Under the pieces are notes generated by a model. It was given only the letters and a program-made list of their open reading frames with translations, did not search any database and was not told where the DNA came from. A stretch of 37,895 nucleotides of DNA from Caldilineales bacterium. GTDB lineage: Bacteria; Chloroflexota; Anaerolineae; J102. The position numbers were made by a program, and so were the translations under genes. Below, piece by piece: positions 6,013 through 15,245 of the stretch; position 1 is the first letter of the stretch, and each line of letters begins with the position of its first letter. The stretch is taken from positions 1 through 37,895 of the forward strand of contig JAIBAP010000057.1 in the NCBI GenBank assembly GCA_019695115.1. Direction: 5' to 3'.

Positions 6013-7815
6013 ATGCGCACCAGCCATATCCGCAACTTCTGCATCATCGCCCATATCGACCACGGCAAATCGACCCTGGCCGACCGCCTCATCCAGGTCA
6101 CGCACACCCTCAGCGACCGCGAGATGCAGGACCAGGTGCTCGACAGCATGGATCTGGAGCGCGAAAAAGGCGTCACCATCAAAGCCTCGGCCGTGCGCAT
6201 GCAGTACGAAGCCCGAGATGGCCAGACCTACGAACTCAACCTCATCGACACCCCCGGTCATGTCGATTTCGGCTACGAAGTCTCGCGGGCGCTGAAAGCC
6301 TGCGAGGGGGCGGTGCTGGTGGTGGATGCCTCCCAGGGCATCGAAGCCCAGACCCTGGCCAACCTCTACCAGGCCATCGACCAGGGCCTGGAGATCATCC
6401 CTGTCATCAACAAGATCGACCTCCCCGCCGCCCGACCGGACGAAGTGGCGCACGACCTCGAAGACCTGATCGGCATCGACGGGCTTGACATCCCTCGCAT
6501 CTCGGCCAAAGACGGCGTCAACGTCGAAGCCGTGCTGGAGGCAGTCGTCAAGCAGGTTCCCCCGCCGGTGGGCGACCCCGAAGCGCCGTTGCAGGCCCTC
6601 ATCTTCGACAGCCACTACGATTCCTACAAGGGCGTCGTCGCCTATGTACGGGTCATGAACGGCCGCATCCGGCGCCGCGAACTGCTGCGGCTGATGTCGA
6701 CCGAGGCCAGCACCGAGCCGCTCGAGATCGGCGTCTTCACGCCGCTGATGCGCCCGGTGGAGGAACTGGAGGCGGGCGAGGTGGGCTATGTGGCCTCTGG
6801 CCTCAAGACCATCCGCGAATGCCGGGTGGGCGACACCTTCACCCTGGCCGCCAACCCCGCCGCCGAAGCCCTCCCCGGCTTCCGGCCGCTCAAACCGATG
6901 GTCTTTGCCGGCGTCTATCCCTCGGAAGGCGACGACTACAATCTGCTGCGCGACGCCCTGGAGAAACTGCAACTCAACGACGCCTCGCTCAGTTACCAGC
7001 CCGAGACCTCGCAGGCGCTGGGTTTTGGTTTCCGCTGCGGCTTCCTCGGTCTTTTCCACATGGAGATCATCCAGGAACGGCTGGAGCGCGAGTACGACCT
7101 CGACCTGGTGTTCACCGCACCCTCGGTGGAGTATCAGATTACCCTGACCGATGAGCGAGAAATCGTCATCGACAGCCCGGCCGAGATGCCCGACCCCAAC
7201 TACATCGCCGAGATCCGGGAGCCGTGGGTCGAGATCAACGTCATCACGCCCACCGAGTTCATCGGCGTGATCATGGACCTGGTGACGAAACGCCGCGGCG
7301 AATTCAAAAACCAGGAATATCTCGATCAGCGTCGCGTCCAACTCAGCTACACCATCCCCCTGACCGAGATCCTGGTCGATTTCTACAACGAACTCAAGGC
7401 CCGCACCCGCGGCTATGCCTCGCTCGATTACCATTTCCGTGAATATCGGCCGGCCGAGATGGTCAAGCTCGACCTCCTGGTAGCCGGGCAAGCGGTGGAC
7501 GCCCTCTCGGTCATCGTCCACGCCGACCAGACCTACACCAAAGGCCAGCGTCTGGTTTCCAAGATGAAGGACGTCATACCGCGGCAGCAGTTCGATGTCG
7601 CCATCCAGGCGGCGGTCGGCAAGCGCGTGATCTCCCGCGCCAATGTCAAGGCGATGCGGAAGGACGTGCTGGCCAAATGCTACGGCGGCGACATCACCCG
7701 CAAACGCAAGCTGCTGGAAAAGCAGAAAAAAGGCAAAAAGCGCATGAAGATGGTCGGTTCCGTCGAAATCCCGCAAGAGGCGTTTATGTCTGTTCTGCGG
7801 CTTGAAGAAGAATAA
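6013..7815 (+). CDS. lepA: Elongation factor 4 (LepA), ribosome back-translocating GTPase
   Basis: A 600-aa translational GTPase, the normal LepA length when started at 6013 ([20 protein letters not shown]). The G1 motif AHIDHGKST lies at 13-21, the switch region follows with [11 protein letters not shown], then DTPGHVDF and NKID. The C-terminal LepA-specific domain is present, including the run [17 protein letters not shown] near the end. LepA binds stalled or mis-translocated ribosomes and catalyses back-translocation at the cost of GTP. The longer frame starting at 5650 would read through the tRNA gene and the octamer array and is rejected. The gene is a housekeeping landmark that probably marks host chromosome to the right of the mobile region. 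Confidence 0.98.
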   Translation: MRTSHIRNFCIIAHIDHGKSTLADRLIQVTHTLSDREMQDQVLDSMDLEREKGVTIKASAVRMQYEARDGQTYELNLIDTPGHVDFGYEVSRALKACEGAVLVVDASQGIEAQTLANLYQAIDQGLEIIPVINKIDLPAARPDEVAHDLEDLIGIDGLDIPRISAKDGVNVEAVLEAVVKQVPPPVGDPEAPLQALIFDSHYDSYKGVVAYVRVMNGRIRRRELLRLMSTEASTEPLEIGVFTPLMRPVEELEAGEVGYVASGLKTIRECRVGDTFTLAANPAAEALPGFRPLKPMVFAGVYPSEGDDYNLLRDALEKLQLNDASLSYQPETSQALGFGFRCGFLGLFHMEIIQERLEREYDLDLVFTAPSVEYQITLTDEREIVIDSPAEMPDPNYIAEIREPWVEINVITPTEFIGVIMDLVTKRRGEFKNQEYLDQRRVQLSYTIPLTEILVDFYNELKARTRGYASLDYHFREYRPAEMVKLDLLVAGQAVDALSVIVHADQTYTKGQRLVSKMKDVIPRQQFDVAIQAAVGKRVISRANVKAMRKDVLAKCYGGDITRKRKLLEKQKKGKKRMKMVGSVEIPQEAFMSVLRLEEE

Positions 7816-7817
7816 TG

Positions 7818-7858
7818 GAGATTGGTTATTGGTTATTGGCCAATAACCAATAACTAAT
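7818..7858. repeat. Head-to-head heptamer arrays forming a long palindrome
   Basis: Heptads of the GTTATTG type run into CCAATAA heptads of the opposite orientation. GTTATTGGTTATTGG (7825-7839) is perfectly complementary to CCAATAACCAATAAC (7840-7854), and weaker pairing extends to 7821-7858. It sits right behind the lepA stop and could fold into a hairpin with almost no loop. No T tract follows, so termination is only possible, not shown. Confidence 0.85.
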
Positions 7859-7884
7859 TACCACTACCCCACCTCACTCCCTCC

Positions 7885-10800
7885 ATGTCCCCTCGCACCC
7901 GCCGCTGGCTCGTCGTTCTGATCCTGGCTTTCGTCCTGCTGGTGGCCTTTGTCCTGCGCACGTTCAACGTCGATTGGGCCGAAGGCCAGCTGCCGCACCC
8001 TGACGAACGTTCGACCGTGGCTTTTTACGCGCCCAGCATCCGTTGGCCGGCGGAACCGGGGACATTTTTCGACCCGCGACGTTCCACCCTCAACCCACTT
8101 TGGGACCTCGGCAGCAACAGCCGCCGTTCCTACACCTACGGCCATTTCCCGCTCTATTTGCTCGTCATCTCCGGGCATCTGGCGCAGAAGCTGGTTCCGG
8201 TAGCCGAGGCCATCGGCGTGCCGCAAGCGTATGTCGATATGATGCGCATCGCCGTTGGCTCGCCCGGCTATGCCTGGGTGGGGCGACTGCTGATGGCCAT
8301 CGCCGACACGATCACCCTGCTGTATCTGTTCCTGATCGGCTGGCGGGTCTATAACAAGCATGTGGGGCTGCTAGCGGCGGCGTTGGGCGCGTTCACCGTC
8401 CTGCAAATCCAACTGGCGCACTTTTTCGCCGTCGATCCCATCTCCACCACCTTCACCGTGGCCGCCATCTATCACGCCATCCGCATGGTGGAAAGCCGCG
8501 GGTGGAGGCAAACAGTGTTGGCGGGGATCATGGCCGGGCTGGCCATTGCCTGCAAGTTCAGCGCCCTGCCCATCCTGGCGGCGCCGGGCGTGGCGGGGTT
8601 GATCATTTGGTGGAGCGAGAACAGAGGGCGGAGGGCAGAGGACGGCGAGTCTGCCCAGGGAGAAGCGAAGGGCCAAAGCTCGTGGACCGGGATTGGGTTG
8701 GCGGCGGCGGCGATCGGCGTGGCTGTGGTCGCATTCGTGGTCACATCGCCGTTTGTGATTCTGGATTGGGAGAACTTCTATCTGGCGGTGATCAAAGAGC
8801 AGGGGGCGATGGTGCGCGGCATCGCCGATTTCCCCTTCACCCGCCAATACCGCGGCACCACACCCTATCTCTATTTCATCGCCCAACAAGTGCGGTGGGG
8901 GATGGGCTGGTTCCTGGGGCTGGTGGGGTGGGTGGCCTTTGGTTGGGCCATCGTCAAGACGCTGATGTTGCGGGCCAGGCCGGGCGAGTTGATCATCCTC
9001 TCCTGGCTCGTCCCCTATTTCCTCATCACCGGCAGCTTCCTGGCCAAGTTCAACCGCTACATGGTTCCCGTCGTGCCGCTGCTGGCGGTGCTGGGGGCGG
9101 GGATGTTGTGGGCGCTGGCAGGATGGGTCGCAGGTCGCAAGTGGCAGGTGGCAAAGCTTGTCCCTTCGCTCCCCTCAGGGCCGGCTCTGAGTGAAACGAA
9201 GGATCGCAAGTCGCAGGTGGCAGAGCTTGTCCCTTCGCTCGCCTCAGGGCAGGCCCTGGGGGCAATGGAGGATGGCGAGGCGCAGACGGCGGACGCCACC
9301 CCGCACCACGGAACACGGAACACGGAACACGGAACACGCATCTTCTGGCTCTTCGGCCTCATCGTCCTCATCCCCACCCTGCTGTGGGCGCTGGCTTTCG
9401 TCAATGGCGTCTACAATCGCCAGCACACTTTCATCACGGCCTCGAAATGGATGTACGAGAATGTGCCCGACGGCAGTGTGTGGATCACCGAGCATTGGGA
9501 GGAGGGGATGCCGCTGGTGCTGCCCATCCCGCGCGGGAATCCGGGCGAGCACGGCTGGAGCAATGTGATGATGCCGATGTATGAGGAGGATACGCCGGAA
9601 AAGTATCAGATCCTCAAGCAGAACATGATCGAGGGCGATTACTACGTCCTGGCTACCAAGCGGCTGTACGGCGCCCTGCCCCGGCTGCCCGAACGCTACC
9701 CGATGAGCATCAAGTTCTACGATCTGCTGTTCTCCGGGCAGTTGGGCTACGAATTGGCCGCCGAGTTCACTGCTTATCCTTCTTTGTTCGGCCTCGAAAT
9801 CCCAGATCAGTCTGCCGACGAGAGTTTCTGGGTCTACGACCACCCGCGCGTCCTCATCTACAAGAAGGTGCGCGAGCTCAGCGACGCCGAGTGGGATCAG
9901 CTCTTGGGCGGGTCGTGGGTGGGCGCCCGCTATGGCTATACCGGCCAGGAGCCAGAGAACAGAGAACAGAGGGCGGAGACCGGCGAGGGCGAAACGGGGC
10001 CTGACCTCCTGCTCGATCAGCCCGTCAACGAGCTGCCCGACGTGGGCCGGGTGGCCTGGAATCCGTTCCGTTACAACAGTTGGCTGAGCCTGGTCTTTTG
10101 GTGGTTGCTGCTGTTCGGTCTGCAAGCCCTGGCCTGGCCCATCGCCTTCACCCTTTTTGGCCGCCTGGCCGACCGGGGCTATGGCTTCAGCCGGGCGCTG
10201 GCGATGATCCTGGTGGGCTGGCTGGCCTGGATTCTGCCCGCCCTCCACCTCCTCAAGAACAATCTCTTGCCCTCGTTGCTGGCCGTGCTGGTGGTGTTGG
10301 CCCTTTCGTTTGGCCTGTGGCGACGGAACCGGGAGGCGATGCGCGCCTTTTGGCAGGAGCGGCGGCGGCTGATTTTGGTCAGCGAGGCCGTCTTCACGGC
10401 TGCATTCCTGCTATTCGTCTTCATTCGCCTGCTCAATCCCGACCTCTGGCAGCCCTGGCAGGGCGGCGAGAAGTTCATGGAGTTTGCCTTTCTCAACGCC
10501 GTCACCCGCACGCCGTTCTTCCCCTCCTACGACCCCTATTTCGCCGGCGGCTATCTCAACTACTACTACTACGGCTATCAGATCCTGTCCGTTTTGATCA
10601 AACTGACCGGGATCAGCTCGTCCATCGCCTTCAACCTGGCCATCCCCACCCTCTTTGCCCTGACGGCGGCGGGGGTGTTCAGCCTGGTCTATACGTTGGT
10701 GGCGGGAGGGGGGAGACGCGGAGACGCAGGGACGGAGGGACGCAGAGAGGGGCGCGGGGTGTGGGCGGGGGTGGCGGGGGTGTTTTTTGTCGCCCTGATG

Positions 10801-12636
10801 GGCAATCTGGAGGGCGGGCTGATCGTTTTTCGGCAGCTGGCCGAGCGCGGGGGCAGCGCCTTCAGCTCGAATCTCCCGCTGCTACAGCCGCTCGTGCAGA
10901 CAGCAGCAGGCGTGGGTGCGGCGGTGGCGGGGCGGGTGCAATGGCCGGGCTACAACTTCTGGTCGCCCTCGCGGGTGCTGCCTTTCACCATCAACGAGTT
11001 CCCGTTCTGGTCGTTCCTCTTTGCCGATCTGCACCCGCACATGATCGGCATCCCCTTCACCGTCCTCTTCCTGGCCCTGGCCTACACCCTCATCGCCGGG
11101 TATCGCCGCCCTGGGCAGACGGCCCTTGCCGCCGGCGGCTTCCTGCCTTTCGTGTTGCTGCTAGCAATGATGCCGCTGACAGTGGGCGCCATCGGCGCCA
11201 TCAACACCTGGGATTTGCCCACCTATCTGGGCGTGGGGGTGTTGGCCTGGGGCATCCGCGAATGGAAGGGCCAGGGCAAAATCCGCATCGTCCCCACCCT
11301 GCTCTTTGTGGTTGGGCTGGCCGCAGCCGCCCTTGTGCTTTATCTGCCTTTCTATCGCAACTACACCACCGTCTTCGAGACCGGCGTCGGTCTGACCTAC
11401 ATCAAGACGCAGATGGGGCCGTGGCTGCGGATTTGGGGCTTCTTCCTCTTCGTCGCCCTCACCTACATCCTGGTGGAACTGCGCCGGCGGCCCGGCGATG
11501 TGCCCGTCCTGCGCTGGCTGGCCGGATTGCTGCGCCACTTCGACCGCGCCCCGCGCTATCTCGACCATGTTTCGGCTCTGGCTCGGCCCAAATGGACGCT
11601 GCCTTTCGGCCAGACGGCTTTGGGGATCAGTATCCTGCTGGGGATCGCCCTGGCTTTCCTCGGTTATGCGGTGGTGGGCCTGCTCCTGCCGCTGGTGGTG
11701 ATCACCGCCCTCTACCTGTTCCGCCGCACCACTTCCGCCCCCGGCCAGTTCCGGGCGCTGCTGTTCTTCACCGGGCTGCTGGTGGCGCTCGGCGTCGAAA
11801 TCTTCTACCTGAAGGATTTCCTCTGTGGGTGCGGCAGCGGTGGGCTTCTCAGCCGCGAGCACGGCGACTACTACCGCATGAACACCCTGTTCAAGTTCTA
11901 CATCCAGGTGTGGGTCTTGTTGGGGATCGGCGCCGCCGCCGTTTTGCCCGATCTGCTCGACGCCATCCGCTCGTGGCCGCGCCGCTGGCGGGGCCTCTGG
12001 CTGGCCGGATTGGGCATCCTGCTGGCCCTGGGCCTGGTCTTCCCCGTCCTGGGCACAGCCGACCGCGTGAACGACCGCTTCCCGCCGCCCGTCCCCGCCC
12101 GCAACACGCTCGATGGCATGGCCTTCATGACTGTCGGCCGCTACGGCTGGCCCGATGGCAACACCATGATCGACCTGAAGTATGACCACGAGGCCATCCG
12201 CTGGCTGAAAGAAAACGTCACCGGCACGCCCGTGCTGGCCGAAGCGCCCGCCTCGTGGTATCCGGTCAACGGCCAAAACGCCGGCTATGACTACTACCGG
12301 GCGGGCGGGTTGCGCGCCAGCTCGCTCACCGGGCTGCCCACGTTCCTCGGCCAGCACCAGGGCGAGCAGCGTTTCGGCTCGCAGACCGGCCCGCGCGAGG
12401 CCCTGGGCCGCGAGTTCTTCGAGACCACCGACATCGCCCGGCTGCGGCAGATCATCGACGACCTGGGCGTGAACTACATCTACATCGGCCAACTCGAACG
12501 CATCCTGTTCAACGCCGACCAGCTGCGCAAATTCGATGCCCTGGTCGATCTGGGCGAGGCCGAAGTCGTCTTCCAAAACGACGGCGTGACGATCTATCGA
12601 ACGGTCAACAGTCAACAATCAACAGTCAACAACTAA
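7885..12636 (+). CDS. Giant fusion: GT39-like glycosyltransferase plus DUF2298 (YYY) membrane domain
   Basis: A 1583-aa polytopic protein. Residues 1 to about 530 resemble a GT-C (PMT/ArnT-type) glycosyltransferase: a first membrane helix at about 9-26, then an extracytoplasmic loop with the catalytic-type D40-E41 (LPHPDERS), then many helices. From about 715 to 1560 it is a DUF2298 domain with the hallmark tyrosine run NYYYYGYQ near residue 890. Such enzymes normally transfer sugars from polyprenyl-phosphate donors on the outer face of the membrane; the acceptor is unknown. Hydrophilic loops contain in-frame repeat DNA at 8617, 9135, 9307, 9955 and 10711, and the C-terminus is a heptad array (12604). 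The smaller paralogue at 12681 lacks these. The start at 7885 has no Shine-Dalgarno. A single ORF supports a true fusion. Confidence 0.85.
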   Translation: MSPRTRRWLVVLILAFVLLVAFVLRTFNVDWAEGQLPHPDERSTVAFYAPSIRWPAEPGTFFDPRRSTLNPLWDLGSNSRRSYTYGHFPLYLLVISGHLAQKLVPVAEAIGVPQAYVDMMRIAVGSPGYAWVGRLLMAIADTITLLYLFLIGWRVYNKHVGLLAAALGAFTVLQIQLAHFFAVDPISTTFTVAAIYHAIRMVESRGWRQTVLAGIMAGLAIACKFSALPILAAPGVAGLIIWWSENRGRRAEDGESAQGEAKGQSSWTGIGLAAAAIGVAVVAFVVTSPFVILDWENFYLAVIKEQGAMVRGIADFPFTRQYRGTTPYLYFIAQQVRWGMGWFLGLVGWVAFGWAIVKTLMLRARPGELIILSWLVPYFLITGSFLAKFNRYMVPVVPLLAVLGAGMLWALAGWVAGRKWQVAKLVPSLPSGPALSETKDRKSQVAELVPSLASGQALGAMEDGEAQTADATPHHGTRNTEHGTRIFWLFGLIVLIPTLLWALAFVNGVYNRQHTFITASKWMYENVPDGSVWITEHWEEGMPLVLPIPRGNPGEHGWSNVMMPMYEEDTPEKYQILKQNMIEGDYYVLATKRLYGALPRLPERYPMSIKFYDLLFSGQLGYELAAEFTAYPSLFGLEIPDQSADESFWVYDHPRVLIYKKVRELSDAEWDQLLGGSWVGARYGYTGQEPENREQRAETGEGETGPDLLLDQPVNELPDVGRVAWNPFRYNSWLSLVFWWLLLFGLQALAWPIAFTLFGRLADRGYGFSRALAMILVGWLAWILPALHLLKNNLLPSLLAVLVVLALSFGLWRRNREAMRAFWQERRRLILVSEAVFTAAFLLFVFIRLLNPDLWQPWQGGEKFMEFAFLNAVTRTPFFPSYDPYFAGGYLNYYYYGYQILSVLIKLTGISSSIAFNLAIPTLFALTAAGVFSLVYTLVAGGGRRGDAGTEGRREGRGVWAGVAGVFFVALMGNLEGGLIVFRQLAERGGSAFSSNLPLLQPLVQTAAGVGAAVAGRVQWPGYNFWSPSRVLPFTINEFPFWSFLFADLHPHMIGIPFTVLFLALAYTLIAGYRRPGQTALAAGGFLPFVLLLAMMPLTVGAIGAINTWDLPTYLGVGVLAWGIREWKGQGKIRIVPTLLFVVGLAAAALVLYLPFYRNYTTVFETGVGLTYIKTQMGPWLRIWGFFLFVALTYILVELRRRPGDVPVLRWLAGLLRHFDRAPRYLDHVSALARPKWTLPFGQTALGISILLGIALAFLGYAVVGLLLPLVVITALYLFRRTTSAPGQFRALLFFTGLLVALGVEIFYLKDFLCGCGSGGLLSREHGDYYRMNTLFKFYIQVWVLLGIGAAAVLPDLLDAIRSWPRRWRGLWLAGLGILLALGLVFPVLGTADRVNDRFPPPVPARNTLDGMAFMTVGRYGWPDGNTMIDLKYDHEAIRWLKENVTGTPVLAEAPASWYPVNGQNAGYDYYRAGGLRASSLTGLPTFLGQHQGEQRFGSQTGPREALGREFFETTDIARLRQIIDDLGVNYIYIGQLERILFNADQLRKFDALVDLGEAEVVFQNDGVTIYRTVNSQQSTVNN
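8617..8644. repeat. In-frame heptamer array, 4 units
   Basis: GAGAACA, GAGGGCG, GAGGGCA and GAGGACG in a row, 28 nt. It encodes a polar loop (ENRGRRAEDG) between two membrane helices of the 1583-aa protein. Confidence 0.75.
9135..9272. repeat. 69-bp tandem duplication in frame
   Basis: Two adjoining 69-bp copies (9135-9203, 9204-9272), each 23 codons, begin TCGCAAG and contain GCTTGTCCCTTCGCTC. They encode related loop segments (VAKLVPSLPSGPALSE and VAELVPSLASGQALGA). The second copy has drifted. The core resembles the dispersed motif at 21643-21666. Confidence 0.85.
9307..9338. repeat. In-frame heptamer array CACGGAA x4
   Basis: Four perfect CACGGAA units plus CACG. Since 7 is not a multiple of 3, the encoded peptide (HGTRNTEHGTR) cycles through three frames of the unit. 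It lies just before a membrane helix of the 1583-aa protein. Confidence 0.95.
9955..9982. repeat. In-frame heptamer array, 4 units
   Basis: GAGAACA twice, then GAGGGCG and GAGACCG, 28 nt. It encodes ENREQRAETG in the linker between the glycosyltransferase-like half and the DUF2298 half. It is the same family as 8617-8644. Confidence 0.8.
10711..10750. repeat. In-frame octamer array, 5 units
   Basis: GGGAGACG, CGGAGACG, CAGGGACG, GAGGGACG and CAGAGAGG: the reverse-complement form of the octamers at 5812-5915. It encodes the loop GRRGDAGTEGRREG between two membrane helices of the DUF2298 half. Confidence 0.8.
12604..12631. repeat. Heptamer array GTCAACA x4 at the stop codon
   Basis: GTCAACA, GTCAACA, ATCAACA, GTCAACA. 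It encodes the last residues (TVNSQQSTVNN) of the 1583-aa protein, so the natural C-terminus was probably replaced or extended by the array. Confidence 0.95.
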
Positions 12637-12648
12637 CGATCTGGATCG

Positions 12649-12676
12649 TCAATAACCAATAACCAATTACCAATCT
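12649..12676. repeat. Heptamer array CCAATAA-type, 4 units
   Basis: TCAATAA, CCAATAA, CCAATTA, CCAATCT, ending 4 nt before the ATG at 12681. It is the same family as 7840-7858. It occupies the place where a ribosome binding site would be, so the next gene has none. Confidence 0.9.
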
Positions 12677-12680
12677 CCCC

Positions 12681-15155
12681 ATGCTCGACTTCCTCCGCTT
12701 CTGGCTCATCCTGACTCTAATCGGTCTGGCCGGCCTGCCGCTTTCGTGGCGGCTGTTCGCCTTCCTGCCCGACCGCGGCTATACCTTCAGCCGCGCCCTC
12801 GGCTTGCTGGGGGCGGGCTATCTGCTCTGGCTGGGCGCCACCTTTGGGCTGCTGCGCAACACGGCCGGCGGGGCGGTGCTGGCGCTCTTGATCTTTGCGG
12901 CGCTGGGGCTGTGGCTGGGCCGGGCGGGCTGGCAGAAGGACAGCGAGGGCAAACGGCCGTTGCTAGAACACCTGCGGGCGCAGAAGGCCGCCATCCTCGT
13001 TGTCGAGCTTTTCTTCCTGCTGGCGATGGCGGCCTGGGCCTACTTCCGGGCCTACAACCCCGACATTGCTGGCACCGAAAAGCCGATGGAGTTCGCCTTT
13101 CTCAACGGCATTCTCAACTCGCCCCAGTTCCCCCCGCACGACCCCTGGCTGGCGGGCTATGGCATCAGCTACTACTACTTCGGTTATGTCCAGCTCAACA
13201 TGCTGGTGCAACTGACGGGCGTACAACCCAGCATCGCCTTCAATCTGGGGCTGGCAACCATCTTCGCGCTGACGCTGTTGGGCGGGTTTGGGTTGGTCTA
13301 CAACCTGGTGCGCGGCGACAGTGGCCGTCCGGCCAGCTTCGTGCGCGGCGTCGTCTTCGGCCTCCTCGCCAGCCTCTTCCTGGGGCTGATGGGCAACCTG
13401 GTGGGCGTGTTGGAGGCCCTGCAAGCGCGCGGGCTGCTCTCGTCGCGGCTGCATAGCCTGTTCGATGTCAAGGAACTGGCCAACGCCCCCGTCATCGGCG
13501 CCTGGAATCCCGGCAGCGGCTACTGGTGGTGGTGGCGAGCCTCGCGCGTCATCCACGACCGCGATTTCAGCGGCCGCATCGACCAGGAAGTGATCAGCGA
13601 ATTCCCCTTCTTCAGCTTCCTGCTGGGCGATATGCACCCGCACGTGCTGGCCCTGCCGTTCGTGCTCTTGGCCCTGGCCCTGGCCCTCAACCTGTTCCGC
13701 CGCGGCGTCACTGCCAGCGAGCAGGCGGAAGGCCGGGATTGGCGCACAGCCTGGGGGTCGGTCGTCGCCGTCTTCGGGCTGGATGGCTGGGGGCTGCCGC
13801 TCTACGGCCTGGCCTTAGGCGCGCTCGGCTTCCTCAACACCTGGGATTTCCCCATCTACGTCTTCCTCGTCACCCTGGTCTATGGCCTGCGCCGGGGCCT
13901 GGGCGGCGCCCGGCTCGACCGTCGCCTGTGGACCGAGATCGCTCTGACCTTCGTCGCCCTGGCCGCGATCGGTTTCGTTGGCTACCTGCCCTTCTACCTC
14001 AGCTTCAGTTCGCAGGCCAACGGCATCTGGCCCAACTTCTACAACCCCACCCGCCTTGCCCAATACCTGCTGATGTTCGGCCCCTTCCTGGCCGCCCTCA
14101 TCCTGCTTGTAGCCGTGGCCTGGCAGCGGTTGGATGCCCGCCGATCCGCCCTCTTGCGCTGGCTCCTGGCCATCTTGCTGCTCCCGCTCATCTTCCTCTT
14201 CCTGGCTACGCTTCTCGCCGCCCTCCTCCCCTCGCTTCGCGGCCAGATCGAATCGGCTCTCGGCCAGGCGGCGGGCCAACTCATCCCGCAGTTGGCCCGG
14301 ATTCGGGTCTCGGCGCCGGGGACATGGCTCTTCGTCGGCGGCCTGCTGGCCGCCATCGGCGCCCTGCTGGCCGGCGTCTTTGCCCTGCGTGGCGAGAGAA
14401 GGGACGACGAGAAAGAGGGCAATGCCACCATCATCTTCGTCCTCGCCCTCTTCTTCACCGCCCTGCTGCTCACCTACGGCGTCGAGTTCGTCTTCCTGCG
14501 CGACACCTTTGGCACGCGCATGAACACCGTCTTCAAGTTCTACTACCAGGCCTGGATCATGATGGCGGTGGGGTCAGCCTATGCCCTCTACTACCTCAGC
14601 ACACGGGCGGGGCGAGGGCTGCGCTGGGCTTCATGGGCGGTCATGGCCGTGCTGATAGCGGGCGGGATGATCTACCCACTCTTCGCCATCCCCAGCAAAG
14701 CCAACAACTTCCAGGGCGAGGCTTCGCTGGATGGCGCCCGCTATGTGGCCCAATACCGGCCCGACGAAGCGGCCGTGACCGCCTGGCTCAAGCAGAACGC
14801 CGCCCCTGATGCTGTCATCCTCGAAGCCTCCGGCGGCTCCTACTCTGACTTCAACTTCATCTCTGCCGACAGCGGCCGCCCGACCCTGTTGGGCTGGGGC
14901 GGCCACGAATTACAGTGGCGGGGCAACTACGACGAAGCCGGCCGCCGCGAGCCGTTGATCGAGACCATCTACCAGAACCGGGACGAAGAACGCATCCGCG
15001 CCATCGTGGCCGAGTTCGGCATCGATTACCTCATCGTCGGTCCGCGCGAAATGGATAAGTATAAGATCGCCCCCGACCGCCGTCTTGCCTTCGTCAACCT
15101 CTGGCAGCCGGTGTTCGAGCAGGGCGGCTATACCGTCTATGCCTGGCGTGGATGA
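12681..15155 (+). CDS. DUF2298 (YYY-type) membrane glycosyltransferase-like protein
   Basis: An 824-aa polytopic protein homologous to the second half of its upstream neighbour: the conserved run GISYYYFGYVQLNM (near residue 170), then PSIAFNLGLATIFALT, DMHPHVLALPF and GTRMNTVFKFYYQAW. The last 130 residues form a soluble extracytoplasmic part (DAVILEASGGSY ... YLIVGPREMDKYK). DUF2298 proteins are presumed GT-C-fold sugar transferases; substrate and product are unknown. It starts 45 nt behind the previous stop and is probably in the same transcript. No Shine-Dalgarno is seen; a heptamer array ends just before the start. Unlike the 1583-aa paralogue, its loops carry no repeat DNA, so it shows what the uninterrupted domain looks like. 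Confidence 0.85.
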   Translation: MLDFLRFWLILTLIGLAGLPLSWRLFAFLPDRGYTFSRALGLLGAGYLLWLGATFGLLRNTAGGAVLALLIFAALGLWLGRAGWQKDSEGKRPLLEHLRAQKAAILVVELFFLLAMAAWAYFRAYNPDIAGTEKPMEFAFLNGILNSPQFPPHDPWLAGYGISYYYFGYVQLNMLVQLTGVQPSIAFNLGLATIFALTLLGGFGLVYNLVRGDSGRPASFVRGVVFGLLASLFLGLMGNLVGVLEALQARGLLSSRLHSLFDVKELANAPVIGAWNPGSGYWWWWRASRVIHDRDFSGRIDQEVISEFPFFSFLLGDMHPHVLALPFVLLALALALNLFRRGVTASEQAEGRDWRTAWGSVVAVFGLDGWGLPLYGLALGALGFLNTWDFPIYVFLVTLVYGLRRGLGGARLDRRLWTEIALTFVALAAIGFVGYLPFYLSFSSQANGIWPNFYNPTRLAQYLLMFGPFLAALILLVAVAWQRLDARRSALLRWLLAILLLPLIFLFLATLLAALLPSLRGQIESALGQAAGQLIPQLARIRVSAPGTWLFVGGLLAAIGALLAGVFALRGERRDDEKEGNATIIFVLALFFTALLLTYGVEFVFLRDTFGTRMNTVFKFYYQAWIMMAVGSAYALYYLSTRAGRGLRWASWAVMAVLIAGGMIYPLFAIPSKANNFQGEASLDGARYVAQYRPDEAAVTAWLKQNAAPDAVILEASGGSYSDFNFISADSGRPTLLGWGGHELQWRGNYDEAGRREPLIETIYQNRDEERIRAIVAEFGIDYLIVGPREMDKYKIAPDRRLAFVNLWQPVFEQGGYTVYAWRG

Positions 15156-15197
15156 ACCGCCTCTTTACCGAATCGTAACCTTCCTGCAACAAATCGT

Positions 15198-15206
15198 TGC
15201 TAAACT
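15198..15206 (+). promoter_or_regulatory. Possible extended -10 element
   Basis: TGCTAAACT, a TGn extended -10, lies 40 nt before ATG 15246. No convincing -35 is visible. The TGCTAnnnT form is shared with the elements at 963-971 and 24316-24324, which is the main support. Confidence 0.35.
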
Positions 15207-15245
15207 CGTTTTGGCTCCATTCGGCATCTCACACCCCTGTTTCTG

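Noticed and set aside
5665-7776. 703-aa open frame opposite lepA
   Set aside because: A high-GC shadow of lepA with no domain features; lepA is certain.
7821-7858. Intrinsic terminator of lepA
   Set aside because: The hairpin is AT-rich with almost no loop and lacks a T tract; it is better explained as opposed heptamer arrays.
10080-12185. 701-aa open frame overlapping the DUF2298 half of the giant glycosyltransferase
   Set aside because: Same-strand shadow in another phase, rich in Arg/Pro/Gly, as expected from GC-rich codon bias.
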